64,000 nt of DNA, taken from contig OX235266.1 of NCBI GenBank assembly GCA_944472135.2, forward strand, positions 13,247,925 through 13,311,924, in the 5' to 3' direction. Each line of letters starts with the position of its first letter. Positions within the stretch are counted from its first letter, which is position 1. The notes beneath the pieces are model-generated. The model ran no database searches. It was given only the letters and a program-made list of their open reading frames with translations, and had not been told where the DNA came from. The position numbers and the translations under genes are program-made. The stretch is from Trichobilharzia regenti (lineage: Eukaryota > Platyhelminthes > Trematoda > Strigeidida > Schistosomatidae). Positions 12,065 through 22,539 of this stretch are shown piece after piece.

Positions 12065-12275
12065 TCCAAATGACCTAATGTACTATTAGCCAGCGCTGTA
12101 GCCCAAAGGTTCTGTGTTCGAGCTCAATGGTTTGGGTGCGTGTTGTTGAAGAGTCTCAAACTAGGACGAATTAGCAGCACAGTACTCTGGTGCAGATTTT
12201 CCGATGGTTCTCTAGCTGGTGTCAGCTCATGGTGATGTCATGCAATCAGTCAAAAACGTTCCTTACAAAACCAAT
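12065..12275 (+). repeat. SINE B copy (B2)
   Basis: Forward copy with a tRNA-like head (B-box remnant tgttcgagctc near 12114-12124). The decayed hammerhead region (12133-12190) has core TTGAAGA and GAAT instead of CTGAAGA and GAAA. The tail is ttttccgatggttctctagct. It stands back to back with B1. Confidence 0.7.
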
Positions 12276-12564
12276 ACTTGAGAATGGTATATAGCGTGAT
12301 ACTAATAGTTTTCCAGCAATCATACATACAGGAGGATGTCTGAAGTTGAGGAGGTTTTATTCAGTTAGACATTATGAGCTCAGTCTCTGTGTACCGACGC
12401 AAATACTTGTCACTTCAAATCTACTATGGTTATGTCCTACCTACTTTATTAACGGTTATCATAATAAACATTCCTGAAGTTATCAAGAAAAATAATTACG
12501 CAAAGAACTACATTGCCAAGATCAACATTGACATTAAATATGATAGAAAACGTATTCCAAAAAC
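12276..12564. other. Unassigned stretch
   Basis: The forward ORF 12374-12568 has no recognisable motif. It may be upstream PLE sequence, because PLE-like coding follows, but I cannot show this. Confidence 0.35.
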
Positions 12565-12917
12565 ATGAACCTCAGCAGTTGTCATTCAATATACACTAGA
12601 GACATCAGGTGGCATAATCACAACATCAGAGTTTCCTTCAAGAATATCAGACACATGGCCATGCAACCTTGTACCAGTAAAGTAAAATGCTTGGAATGTG
12701 GTGCAATATACATAAGAATAACATCACCAGAGCAAAATGACGATCAAAAGAAATGAACATCGGAGAGCATCTGTCTGAGCAACCAATGAGGAATCCAATT
12801 GAACTTGAAAGGCTTGAAAAATCATCAGCCACAGGTCGTCTACACTCTATAGAATGAAGCCACAAAACTGATTTGGACAATATTGAAATCATCATTCAGA
12901 AAAATTTCAGAAATCAC
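12565..12917 (+). mobile_element. PLE-type GIY-YIG fragment (distinct subfamily)
   Basis: Forward frame 12565-12756 encodes TSKVKCLECGAIYIRIT, the shape of the PLE GIY-YIG entry (CxxC then YIGxTxR) with G changed to R. Downstream pieces RNEHRR and NEESN in other frames suggest the rest of the domain with stops. It differs from the other PLE copies here (single cysteine spacing CLEC instead of CSCG), so it is a separate lineage. SINE C inserted directly after it. Confidence 0.55.
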
Positions 12918-13112
12918 AATGCGTCGGTGGCACAGTGGTTAGGACTCTCGCCGATGATGCACATGGTCCGCGGTTCGATCCCCTGCCGACGCACACCCGA
13001 TATCTATGGTCGGCCTGACAAATTCGGGCTAACGATATCCATGCTGAAAATTTCATACTTTTACCAAACATACAGTGTGGAATCAAGCTGTAATCAAATA
13101 AAAAAATAAACG
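12918..13112 (+). repeat. SINE C, full-length tRNA-derived copy (C1)
   Basis: The head is tRNA-like: A box tggcacagtggttagg (from 12927) and B box GGTTCGATCCC (about 12972-12982). A body tatctatggtcggcctg follows, with an A-rich tail (caaataaaaaaataaa). The same element recurs at 60465-60655 and, without its head, at 56418-56530. It is presumably transcribed by RNA polymerase III from the A and B boxes; it is not a tRNA gene because the cloverleaf is incomplete. Confidence 0.85.
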
Positions 13113-13171
13113 TCTAAAATCATCAGAAGCATTTCATATCATCAAATGGAATCAAAATTTACGAAAGAATG

Positions 13172-13225
13172 GATCCTGAACAAGAAACGCTCTTTTCGAT
13201 AACTTCATCGTCAGGCTCTACATTT
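13172..13225 (-). ncRNA. Hammerhead-like motif in a PLE terminal repeat
   Basis: Reverse complement contains GTAGAGC then CTGACGATGAAGTTATC, GAAA and AGAGCGTTTCTTG. This has the CTGANGA...GAAA order expected of the ribozymes known from PLE terminal repeats. The stem II pairing is not canonical in my reading, so activity is uncertain. A close relative at 19960-20010 has a perfect GAGTACTC stem III palindrome. Confidence 0.45.
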
Positions 13226-14272
13226 ATATATACATTATAGTGAATCAATGAAACAGTGTTATGGACAACATTATCGTTTAAACAACATCGAATCAATGAT
13301 ATTGATAGATTACAGTTCAGCAGCATCAACATAACAATAAAGTGAATGTCAGAAAAATTAGGAAAGATGATACTACAAATTCATGAATTTATATTCCCTA
13401 CTGAAGGCCAGATCAGAAGTGGTGGCTGGGCTTGTTTCTTTTGCACACAGAGCCCCAGTTGTTTGAAACGAATTAAGATATTCTCTGCGATTTGGAGTAT
13501 GCGGTACTTACGTGTTTTCAGCAATTTATTCGGCACCCGGCAGATGATAAGAGGGATTTTTCACAGCTCGCTTAATAGCAGGTTTGGACCAGATGAATCA
13601 ATATCGAACTCTTAATGGTTTTCACTACACGTTTGCTTAGTCATACTGAGAGATGTTCTTCAGCACGAAAAACCAAGTTCCTATATCAACGGCCAATACA
13701 ACTCGCTCCACAAGCGCCGTTGAATCGGTAGATACAATTGAAAGTGGCTAGTCTGGCTACTTCATCTTTCGGTGGACAAATCATCATCGGTCGTGTAGAG
13801 AATAGGACTTGTAGTTCGCCAGCATTACAAAAATTCTTTGATCCGATCTTCTTAATTCCCTCGTAATTATTTCGCTAGGTACATCGCCCTTGAATTGTAG
13901 TCGTGTAAATGAAGGCTTTTTGTGAGTAGTCCTCTTCCGGTTTCTTTGTCATGTGTTTGTTTAAAAAATTTATCGAGATAGCTATTTTCAATCAAGGTAT
14001 CATATACAATGCTTAATTCATCTTCTTCTGAGCACCTAGCTCTGAATCTGTGGCTGAGAGTCTTTACTAAACTTCTTTCATGCTGGAGAGGAAAGAAGCT
14101 ATGGAAATGTGTATACTGTCCTATTCATGCATTTTTCTTTATGCAACCATCTGGTGTTTTTGTGAGAAGGATACCTAGAAAGCCAGTTTCAATTTGGGAA
14201 TCGTCTTCGGACCTAAATTTCACAGCAGAATTCACTTCATTGAATTCAGTTATTATTTTACTCCTATCCTAG

Positions 14273-14610
14273 TGTAACAACAGAAGACAAGGGCCAGGCA
14301 ACAGATCGTTTTATTATGAAAATCAACACGTATTTATACATATTTCAACTACATTATTATAGACAAGCACAGTCATCTGATTGGTTGTTTATCAGAAGTT
14401 AGGTAGACAAACGCAGGCTTCTGATTGGTTGTTTCGGGATTCCTTGACAAATAGAGTTCTCTATCTGCGAATCATATTTTGCCACGTTAACTTTGCTGTG
14501 ATTGGTTGTTGACTCAGCCTTGTACATATTTTCTCACGGCCCATATTAGTGACCTAGACCTTAACGTAGATTAGTGCCAACCAATCGGCTAGCAGCCTGC
14601 TCTCACCACA
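14273..14610 (-). repeat. LTR (3' LTR of the minus-strand element)
   Basis: 338 bp, TG...CA ends on either reading. Near-identical to 15033-15370. The differences I see are C/T at the sixth base, C/T near position 16 and A/G three bases before the end. Confidence 0.93.
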
Positions 14611-15032
14611 CTCGTCCCCCCGTCAAATACGTGCGACTGAAGTCGGCTTGATCTACTTGGTGCAGGCGTCATCGTTGGCTTGTCTCGCTGTCTCCGTTTC
14701 TGGAGCTCGCTGACGTTCACGCGCCTCTTATTGTTCGCCATTGCGACTGTGTCTGCGTAACCCCATCTCGAAGTGACCATATATGGTCCTTCCCACTTTG
14801 GAAACTGTTTGCCTGACCCTGTCGAACATTCGTCCATACTTCGGCTCACACTTTCATATGCTGCTTTCACCCGACCTCCCAGCAGCGTCCCAAGTAGCAG
14901 CTCCATCGCTGACAGATCTTGAACGCCACTCAACTGCGCAGAAGCCTTGAAGTCCTGCCCGAAGATCCATATGTCTCCATCAAAAACAGCAGGGCATAGG
15001 CTTTCCATTTGTCGGTAGGCAGCGACACCAAA
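14611..15032 (-). pseudogene. Residual gag/pol reading frame between LTRs
   Basis: The minus ORF 14589-15101 (170 aa) runs through the whole internal region. Its end (KWEGPYMVTSRWG, then VNVSELQKRRQRDK and FDGGTSVVRAGC) resembles the chromodomain-free C-terminal tail of Gypsy-type pol. Its front (FGVAAYRQMESLCPAVFDGD) may be the start of gag. A deletion has fused the two ends in frame. Because it overlaps both LTRs, the track-length ORF is partly LTR translation. Confidence 0.65.
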
Positions 15033-15370
15033 TGTAATAACAGAAGATAAGGGCCAGGCAACAGATCGTTTTATTATGAAAATCAACACGTATTTATACA
15101 TATTTCAACTACATTATTATAGACAAGCACAGTCATCTGATTGGTTGTTTATCAGAAGTTAGGTAGACAAACGCAGGCTTCTGATTGGTTGTTTCGGGAT
15201 TCCTTGACAAATAGAGTTCTCTATCTGCGAATCATATTTTGCCACGTTAACTTTGCTGTGATTGGTTGTTGACTCAGCCTTGTACATATTTTCTCACGGC
15301 CCATATTAGTGACCTAGACCTTAACGTAGATTAGTGCCAACCAATCGGCTAGCAGCCTGCTCTCACCGCA
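15033..15370 (-). repeat. LTR (5' LTR of the minus-strand element)
   Basis: 338 bp, partner of 14273-14610; followed by CTAG, the right-hand target duplication. Confidence 0.93.
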
Positions 15371-16344
15371 CTAGTCATTATCATAAAGAATGAAGGTGTC
15401 ATCCATTTACAGTCGATAAATGAGAGCTTTATGATAAAGTTGTTCATAGTTTACTTAGAAAGAAATCTTCCAACATGAGACCTAATTGAGAGCCCATCGT
15501 CAACTTGGCCACTTGTCGCTAAAGTGTGCCATCAAATTTGAAATATACACTGATAGTACAGCTTGATAACAACTCTTTAAGATTTCAGTAAGGATGCGAG
15601 TATTCATGGATTGATTATACACTTGTTCACATATGTAGTTAACTGTTTCTACTAAAGGTAAATTTGTGAATCAAGATGTTGTATCTAGAGATAACACGGG
15701 ATTGTCTTTGATATTGATATCTTTGAATTTGTCTACGAATTCAACTACACCTTTGGCGCTATGTTTCACTATCTTCTCATGCAAAGTTTTAAGAATATTT
15801 GCTAACTATCTAGCAAGAGCATGGTGGGGCTTATTTTGCATATAAGGTGTTCGTCTTAACGCAACCTCCGGTTTATGCACTTTAGGTATGCCATGCAATC
15901 TTGGCGTTTACGTGCCCGTTGGTCACATTTCGTTATTTGAACTTTCAGATAATATCTGCTCCTTGCCTTTTTTTGCTCATACGTCTGGTTAATTCATTCT
16001 CTATTTTGTTAGTGAAATCTTACTTCCCTGGAAGTTTTTGAAACTTCTATGTGTCCTGCAATATATCATTCATCTTTTTCACATAGTCACTTCTATCGAG
16101 GCGGACTACTCCGGATCATTTATCCGGATTTGTGATTATCTGTCTCTCATCATTTATCAGTTTCTTAGTTCTCCTCTGTGCTCCTTTGTCAAGAAACGCT
16201 TGGTGTCGCATTTGGGGTTTTTTGTACTGATAACAACAATCCACTAGACTGGATTTTAAGCGTTCTAGTTCCAAGGTGGATGGTGGAACTACATCCCTTG
16301 TTTGACTTAATAGGTTTTCAAATTCAATATAAGCATCTAAGTAT

Positions 16345-16669
16345 TGAGTTGAATTTTTGATTTTCCCGTCGATTGATTGGACCGAAGTGCTCGGTCTCAG
16401 GTTGACATGTCGGCTTCGGTCCAATCAATCGACGGGAAAATCAAAAATTCAATTCAATAATTAATATGACCCGTCGCACAAGAGGTGGCTCTCGTGGCCC
16501 AAGTGGTCTGGTGGATAACGCTTTGGCGTTTGAAACTATGGGTACTGGGTTCGAGCCTCGGTGGGAACATCATCACTCACTGAGAAATGCAGGTACATCC
16601 AGCTGACGAGTCCCAATTAGGACGAAATGCGCATCCTGGATTCCACTGCTAGCCACCATCCACCAATTG
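16345..16669 (+). repeat. SINE A (Smalpha-like) copy with inverted 5' extension (A1)
   Basis: A forward monomer has a tRNA-like head (A box around agtggtctggtgg, B box GGTTCGAGCC at 16548-16557) and a hammerhead domain. It is preceded by a reversed tail piece, so that 16342-16387 and 16414-16459 form 46-bp inverted arms with one mismatch. TAAGTAT occurs at 16338-16344 and again at 16670-16676, a possible target duplication. It inserted into the N-terminal region of the PLE. Confidence 0.88.
16597..16641 (+). ncRNA. Hammerhead ribozyme (type I, SINE A/Smalpha type), intact core
   Basis: Stem I ATCCAG (16597-16602) pairs with CTGGAT (16636-16641). The core is CTGACGA (16603-16609), stem II is GTCC/GGAC, then GAAA (16624-16627). 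Stem III is the self-complementary ATGCGCAT, and cleavage is predicted after C16635. All invariant core positions fit the consensus. The very short stem III is typical of schistosome satellite hammerheads, which are thought to need dimers or flanking contacts to work well. Confidence 0.9.
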
Positions 16670-16860
16670 TAAGTATCTAAGTGATTAACTCGTTTCGGTC
16701 TATCACATAATCTAAGGCCAGGAGAAAGTACTTCAAGCTGCATCTTATTTTATTCAACACTCCTGTAAATTTAGACACACTTTTTAGGATTTGGTTGAAA
16801 TTGTCTGAAAAGGAATTATGTAAGAGAACAAAATTTGATCTGGTTACATCACCACCCATC

Positions 16861-17655
16861 CCTCATGAAAAGATAAAATCAACACGAATATGATAAGCAA
16901 TTTCATTTTGCAAAACGAATACTTGAAAAAACATGCATATATATGTATCTTTTATCTTTGTTCAGCCAAAGCTTGGTTGCATGAATTAGTTAGTGTTGTC
17001 GCATGCTTTCTCTACTGCAAGACAAACCTTTCTCGTATATTTTAATGTATGTGTATTACTGCAGTTTGCTCGAAAATTTTACCATAAATCGTCTCACATT
17101 TTATTCTACTATTTGAAACCACTCAATAATAATACCGCAGACATGAAAGGTAACTGGCCTTGCAAAATATTACCTCGGTGATAAAAAACTTAGACAATGT
17201 GGTCAGTTAAATGATGGCTGATCAAGGAAGCGGCAATTAGAAGTAGTAAGTTGAACTTTGATCTAGTCTGAAAGCTTCTGTTTGTAAAAGATTACGTGTT
17301 ATCTTCGCCATTCACTAGTCTGTTCACATTACCAATTTCGAAATTGGACTTTATACTACTTAAAGTGATCATTATTATCAGTAGTATATATGTGAATACA
17401 GACATATGCAGGTTACCAAAGGGTTTACTTTGATTCATACTGCTACTTCTTCTGTGATGTATATTTCAGACACTAACTATCCTACATGATGATTGTCATT
17501 TATGTAATAGAAATTACTGTTGCACAAAATTAACACCCAATCTGAAGTTGAATAGACATATGCACAGGATTGTTTCAATTATGATTGGTATACTCTAAAT
17601 GTGCATATAACTCTCACATTCTTCTCATTCGATATGTATTCACTAGCAATGTAAG
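16861..17655. other. Upstream region of MEG-a
   Basis: No gene. The last 200 bp share weak similarity with the MEG-c upstream region (aattactgttgcacaaaatt against aattactgtttcacgaaatt), consistent with a duplicated promoter region. Confidence 0.5.
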
Positions 17656-17663
17656 TATAAATA
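17656..17663 (+). promoter_or_regulatory. TATA-like box of MEG-a
   Basis: TATAAATA followed by GG lies 47 bp before the ATG at 17703. The equivalent elements lie 46 bp before the ATG in both other paralogs (AATAAATAGG at 52524-52533; its reverse at 37470-37479). Conservation of sequence and spacing supports a real core promoter. Confidence 0.7.
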
Positions 17664-17702
17664 GGAAGCACTTTTTGAAGTTAATATCTTCGTTTTACAA
17701 TT

Positions 17703-17781
17703 ATGCAGCGCTATTTCAATATTCTGTTGCTGATTTTTGCAATACTCAGCCTGTGTAGTACTGAAGTAGCCGGTGGAACAC
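17703..17781 (+). CDS. MEG-a exon 1: signal peptide exon of a micro-exon gene
   Basis: The 79-nt exon encodes MQRYFNILLLIFAILSLC and then STEVAGGT. This is a hydrophobic signal peptide with a likely cleavage near AG/A, followed by a GTGAGA splice donor. Paralogous exons at 52570-52648 and 37394-37433 plus 34115-34153 have the same length, phase (one extra nucleotide) and donor. Micro-exon genes of schistosomes have exactly this layout: a signal peptide exon followed by many tiny symmetrical exons, giving small secreted variable proteins. I do not assign a MEG family number. Confidence 0.82.
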
Positions 17782-18371
17782 GTGAGACTGGTTATAATAT
17801 ATATGTATATATATCACTTTGATCAGTTATTTTTTTTTATTAATATATATATGTTTATATATGGATATCACGGCACCTATTATTATTATGGTAATTTTTG
17901 TACACAGTGAGGTTGAGATTATCAATCCCGTGTAACTTCAGAGAGGTTTAAGTTTAATGAACATTTAAAAGGATACAGGGATATGAAATTCATTCAGGAA
18001 TCTCTCATTACCCAAGACCTCGGATTCTGTTTTCAAATAATAAGCGCGTACCGTGGATGACTTTGGATTTGAAGAATGTTAGAAAATCAACCATCTCTCT
18101 GCATTCGTGAAGAAATCAAATTAGTTATCTACTAACATCCACTTCGAAAAATTGTACTATATTATTTCAGTAGAACTGCAAACAACGCCGTATGGTTTCG
18201 AAGGATGCATGCAGTTGATTAATTCTGATATAAAGGGAACCTGAACTCTCTCTGAATGTCTGCCTACTATGTCCATGTAGTGTGATTAATTAGGCAGGTA
18301 GATTTGACTATCTTATAGATATTGATGGTGATATAGTCATCATGGCATATCACCTCCAGTAAGCGAAACAT

Positions 18372-18386
18372 ATATATATATATATG
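18372..18386. repeat. Short (AT)n run in the first MEG-a intron
   Basis: Simple AT dinucleotide run following aacat; similar runs occur near 17804-17815 and 19249-19261. Confidence 0.7.
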
Positions 18387-18751
18387 TACACATCATATTC
18401 AACTGGTTCAGTAGGGATCTTAGCTAAGCAATACCGAGGGTAGTTCAAATAGGGAAATTAATATGAAAGGTTTATAACAAATTGCAATGCTAAATATAAC
18501 TCGATGTCTGTCAGATTTAGGATTATATGTCAACTTTCTTAGCTGTTGCGTTGATAAACGTCTCCAATACAAATGTGATAAGTCTTTGCTCTTCGCAGTT
18601 GTTTAAGATGGTGTGAATATCTGATATATATTCTATGGCAGATTAGTTTCATCTCTTATTTTCATAGGATATTTCAGGCACCTGCTGAATGATTTATTCT
18701 CCCAGTCAATGGGATTTACTTGACTACTCTCTACTATTTACCATTTTGCAG

Positions 18752-18760
18752 TCTGGAAAA
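18752..18760 (+). CDS. MEG-a 9-nt micro-exon 2
   Basis: TCTGGAAAA lies between the acceptor ccattttgcag and donor GTGAGT. With the leftover C from exon 1 it encodes L-W-K and leaves the phase unchanged. The same structure, including a (c/t)attttgcag acceptor and GTGAGT donor, is present in MEG-b (33351-33359, TTTGGGATA) and MEG-c (53350-53358, TTTTTGAAA). Such conservation of nine bases between two good splice sites is hard to explain by chance. Confidence 0.75.
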
Positions 18761-19394
18761 GTGAGTTGCGATCATTAAAGTTTTCAGATTTGTTATGATG
18801 ATGCATTAGGGGGTGTAATTATCCCGTTGTTAATGTTAGTATTTCTAAATTAGGTAACTATATGTATTTTCGAAAATGGTACGCTAAAGTGACTTCTTGA
18901 TTAAGACCATCAGTGGTTTGTGCAGCAAATAACACATGTCTAGACAAATCACTGGCATTCACGTATCAATAATGATCTAAAATAGTTGGTCAACTTTGAA
19001 CAAAATTATAAGAAGTCGTAATTTATCTAAGATGTGTTTTGTATTCGGTCAATGTACATCAAACACGCTGAAGAGATACATATTTTTGAATCAAAAAGAC
19101 ATTGGCCAGCAATGAAAATATTCACCTTTGAATTGCTACAATGATAACTCCGTAAGCCAATTTCGTTTGTATGGTAACAGTGCCATCTTCGTATTGATTT
19201 TTTTGATTTAGTTATTCATTCTTTGATGTACTCTTTATCAGACTTGCATATATATATATATTTATTTATATTATATTGTATTTGTTTTATCTTATGCGAT
19301 CAGAAATCGAAGGTTTAATGAGCGGTGGGCTAGGGTAAGCCATTGCCACAGTAATATTCAACTTTGTAAAGATTAAAAATTCCCAATAAAATTT

Positions 19395-20025
19395 TTCAAA
19401 AGAATGGATACTGAACAAAGAGTACTCTTTTCAATATCGTCATCATTAGGCTCTACGGTTATACAAACATTTTAGTGAATGAATGAATTAGTGTTATGAA
19501 CAACGTTAATGTTGTTTAAATAAGATCGAATCAATAATATCAATAGACTACAGGAAAACAGCATCAACAAATAATAAGCTGAATGTCAGAAAACTTAGGA
19601 AAGATAATATTACAAGATCATGAATTTACAGTCTCTACTGAAGGCCGACCAGGGCAGTAGCAGTGACTGGCTGGACTTGCTTCGTTTGCACACAGAGCAC
19701 TGGTTGTTTGGGGCGAATTGCACTAGCCTTTTCTATTTGGAGCATACAGTGCTTCGAAGATCTTGGCAAATTATTAGACAGCCGATATGTTACAGGGAAG
19801 GATTCTTCCACTATGGCTAAGTAAATGTGTAGTTAAAACCATTAACACTTCGATATTGGACCACTACGGTAGAACGTAAATGCATTATGGATAAGATTTT
19901 ATTTTGATAAATCATATCTATAATCGATATTGGACCATCTGGTACAAACCAGACACCAAGCCAGATGATGAAGTTATCGAAAAGAGTACTCTTTGTTCAA
20001 AATCCATTCTTTTGTAAATATTTTT
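19395..20025 (-). mobile_element. PLE 3' end and terminal repeat, with inverted repeat piece
   Basis: 19395-19830 matches 13150-13600 (terminal repeat, then 3' end of the coding region, with the shared tttgcacacagagc run). A forward piece of the same terminal repeat lies at about 19955-20020, so the ends are inverted repeats (aaaagagtactctttgttc on both sides). It lies in a MEG-a intron. Confidence 0.75.
19955..20010 (+). ncRNA. Hammerhead-like motif in PLE terminal repeat
   Basis: Forward sequence gatgatgaagttatc, GAAA, then the AGAGTACTCT palindrome and TTGTTC. It mirrors the motif on the other side (19400-19450, reverse). The first core box reads AGATGATGA in place of CTGATGA, so this copy is probably inactive. 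Confidence 0.4.
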
Positions 20026-20449
20026 AACCAAGTTTCTTAATTATTATTACCCAAAACATTGTCAGCGAAACCGAATTACCTTTTGTTTCAGAGGTGTAAC
20101 ATTATCCACCTAGGATGTGATCTGTGTAATAATCCGTTCAAAACGCTGAAAAGTTGTGTTTATGTAGTTTTTGTGGATATCAAGACAGATTTAGATATAA
20201 AGAGGATTTTATCGACAAAATATTCGCTTAGATGCATCTGAATAAAAAAGGGACAGAAATCCCCCTGTTGTCTTAGTGTTGAAAATATGTATCTGATTGT
20301 ATAAGTTCAGTAGTGATGGCTTCTGTGAACCTTAAGCGGTTTCAACTTCCTTGTTTGTACAATATCCAAACGTCTACGGGCTCTCAGTTGTAGAACTAAT
20401 CAATAAGAGAGGGATTTTCCTCCTGCAATGTATCTTCACCGTCTAAGCT

Positions 20450-20760
20450 GAACACTTTCAGCATCGAACCGTTAGGTTTGAATACGACTGCACGTGAACA
20501 TTTTTAATAGTAAGTCATTATTCTGACACCAGGATTACAGGAAACACTGATTTCACCCACTCACTAAAAGCCGGAGAAATGAATTTTAAGAACAAATCAT
20601 TTATTCAGTCGTTCCTGGTTTCTAGCCGTTCTTCAGATGATACCAGTCTGTCAGGAAGTGTGCGTTGCAAATTTTTAAAGTAATCCTTTTCGAGTCTATA
20701 TCTCTCAACTATACCTAGGTGAAATAAAGCCCATTTCACTGCATTCCAATAACTGAACAA
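20450..20760. repeat. Intron block conserved between MEG-a and MEG-c
   Basis: This aligns with 55385-55690: ttcagcatcgaaccgttagg against ttcagcaccgaagcattagg, then ggagaaatgaattttaa and gatgataccagt.tgtca. A shared GTAAGT-ATTATTCT donor-like site lies inside, but no exon of conserved length precedes it, so I treat it as duplicated intron. Confidence 0.55.
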
Positions 20761-20859
20761 CCTTAGTTCAACACTTCCTTTCTCTTATTTACATCATTAC
20801 TAAAGTATTATGTATCTTATACAAATGTTTACTTATGCTAACGTTTACTCATATTTTAG

Positions 20860-20879
20860 AGATTTTTAAAATGGCTTTT
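20860..20879 (+). CDS. MEG-a putative micro-exon 3, 20 nt (frame-breaking)
   Basis: AGATTTTTAAAATGGCTTTT lies between acceptor atattttag and donor GTAAGT. It sits in the same place as the 21-nt MEG-c exon 56364-56384: both follow a conserved ccttagttcaacactt block. A 20-nt exon would shift the phase relative to MEG-c, and using the second AG gives 18 nt with an in-frame stop. Either MEG-a is diverging or this exon is skipped or dead. Confidence 0.45.
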
Positions 20880-21499
20880 GTAAGTATTTTCTATATGAAA
20901 TTGAATGTCAATATAGTAAATGACGTTTACTGAATTCCTCTTTCATTGGAAATACGAACAAATAGGGCAACTAAACAATCAGGACATTTTGAATACCAAA
21001 AAATATCACTTGTTCACTATAATCCTCATTCAGACATTAATAAAAGCAACACAAGTAGTTCGGCTTAAAGGCTTTTATCAGTGAATTCACTTCTTCCAGT
21101 TGTACAATCCCATTTCCATTGTGACTACAGTTCATTCATTGAATTATTCATCTCATCATGTTTCCCTGATACACCTGTTCAAATTCTCTTAAGCGTTGAC
21201 TAACATCAAATGTGATGATTCTGACAGCGCATCACTCCTGTTTCTACCCTCTTTCATGGAAAAATGCAACTGTATGGCTGAAGTAGGAATGAATCTGCTC
21301 AAAAAGTGCTTTTTCGCTGAGTTAATTGTCTTGTTTCCATTAATTCTAATAATGATTTTCTCAATGAGTTCAGCCGATGGGAATATTTATTTTCCGAAAT
21401 AATTGATTTTTGGGACAAGTTTTACATGGAACACTTTGAAAAAAACAGCAATCGTTTTTAGTAATATTTTAGATATATTAGACTAAAGAATATAAGTGT

Positions 21500-21700
21500 G
21501 CACTGGTGGTTCTGTGGTGAAAGCCTTGCCAACTGCACAAGTGGCCTGGGGTTAAATCCTCGACAGACACACTGCCTTATCTCTCCTAAAGGGTGAAAAT
21601 CCTAGCAAATATCAAAGGTCACGTGAAAAGAAAAGATAATACACATGCTCCAGATACATAGAAGACCTAATCTTGAAGCCCTTAATCCCACTCAAAATGT
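21500..21700 (+). repeat. SINE E, tRNA-like repeat (E1)
   Basis: tRNA-like head with A-box-like tggttctgtggtgaaagc and B-box-like GGTTAAATCC, ending in cgacagacacactgcctt. The orthologous copy sits at 49745-49960 in the duplicated block, so it inserted before the duplication. Confidence 0.65.
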
Positions 21701-21714
21701 GAGTGATAATGTCT

Positions 21715-22105
21715 GTCTGTCTGTCTGTTTTCGACATAGAACTTTGCACAAATGTGCGGAAGTTCAAGTCGCCACACTCCGTGTAGCACGCGAAGCAAGA
21801 GAAGAAAGTACAAGAAAAGCATAATAGAAACAGTGAGCAGAGATGTGAGACAAAGGAGTAATAAAGAAAAACAAAACAGTTTCATTGGAGATCATAAGTC
21901 ACAAGGAGTGGATGCATCTGCGCTAGCCACTGAGAACGGTTTTGAGCCATGTCACCAATTGTTTCCAACCATAGATTTTTACCGTCCCGAGGACCCCAGC
22001 CTGGAAGTCTACACCTTCCTACGTGTCTTAGACCAACTGTAGTGGATTTCATTGACTGGTGCCAAGTTTTTGTTTGACCGCCACTGGCTTTTTTCAAGCC
22101 TGGCC
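21715..22105 (-). mobile_element. Third non-LTR retrotransposon family, 3' end
   Basis: The minus strand encodes WLETIGDMAQNRSQWLAQMH, the C-terminal tail pattern of RTE-like proteins (compare ENRSQWR in the SR2-like copies). A 3' UTR follows, ending in a (CAGA)n tail at 21715-21730. Copies at 2757-2975 and about 56988-57420 have the same orientation. Only the last ~70 codons remain. Confidence 0.6.
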
Positions 22106-22539
22106 CTATATGTTAGTGATAATAATAATAATGGTTAATGATAAACAAGTAGAAGCCCAGGGTGTGTAACACCTAAAACTTAGAATTTCCATGGTTTTTG
22201 AAAGAAATGTTTTCCTATTAAAAAAGCGTTTTGTGAGGAAAATTGATTAAAGAACGATTAAATCATAGATAATGAAAAGCTATCGAGAGTCGGTGATGTT
22301 AACTAGACGATCCTTTCGCTTTTCAATACAAAAAGATGAGGAGTGAGATTATATGGGATCTTTTTCAGTTTATATTCACGTCTTTACAGGATTTGTTGAT
22401 GGTTCTGATTTCGCAAGAAATAGTATGCCCGTCATGAATATCTAAATGCATTTGGTCTTTATAAAAATGTGGCATGAATTTATTATATTACTATGATTTT
22501 ATCCCTTTACTTTCCTAACGGCTTGAAGTTTCTGTAATA

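Larger units (their letters stand above)
14273..15370 (-). mobile_element. Internally deleted LTR retrotransposon (Gypsy-like), young
   Basis: Two 338-bp direct repeats (14273-14610 and 15033-15370) flank only 422 bp. They start TGTAA and end in CA, differ at about three positions, and are bounded by the target duplication CTAG (14269-14272 and 15371-15374). The element is oriented minus: a polypurine tract (gacggggggacgag) precedes the left repeat on that strand, and TTTGGTGTCGC follows the right one, where a primer-binding site belongs. RT, RNase H and integrase are missing, so it is a non-autonomous derivative. It sits inside the PLE's RT region. Confidence 0.93.
13150..16860 (-). mobile_element. 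Long Penelope-like element with nested LTR element and SINE
   Basis: Read from 16860 down: N-terminal helical region (16677-16859 and 16116-16337, with LDAYIEFENLLSQ and SSLVDCCYQYKK), RT core (about 15380-16100 and 13900-14268), GIY-YIG (about 13600-13760, with CGASCIGR) and terminal repeat (13150-13330). It is the longest PLE in the window but has many stops and frameshifts. An LTR retrotransposon (14273-15370) splits the RT and a SINE A pair (16345-16669) splits the N-terminal part. Its terminal repeat is homologous to 19395-19620. Confidence 0.82.

Noticed and set aside
12920..12995. Possible functional tRNA gene
   Set aside because: A and B boxes are present but the cloverleaf does not close, and the same head recurs with an attached SINE body elsewhere.
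14273..15370. Reading the two 338-bp repeats as a satellite or CRISPR-like array
   Set aside because: Only two copies, with TG...CA ends, polypurine tract and a CTAG duplication: these are LTRs.
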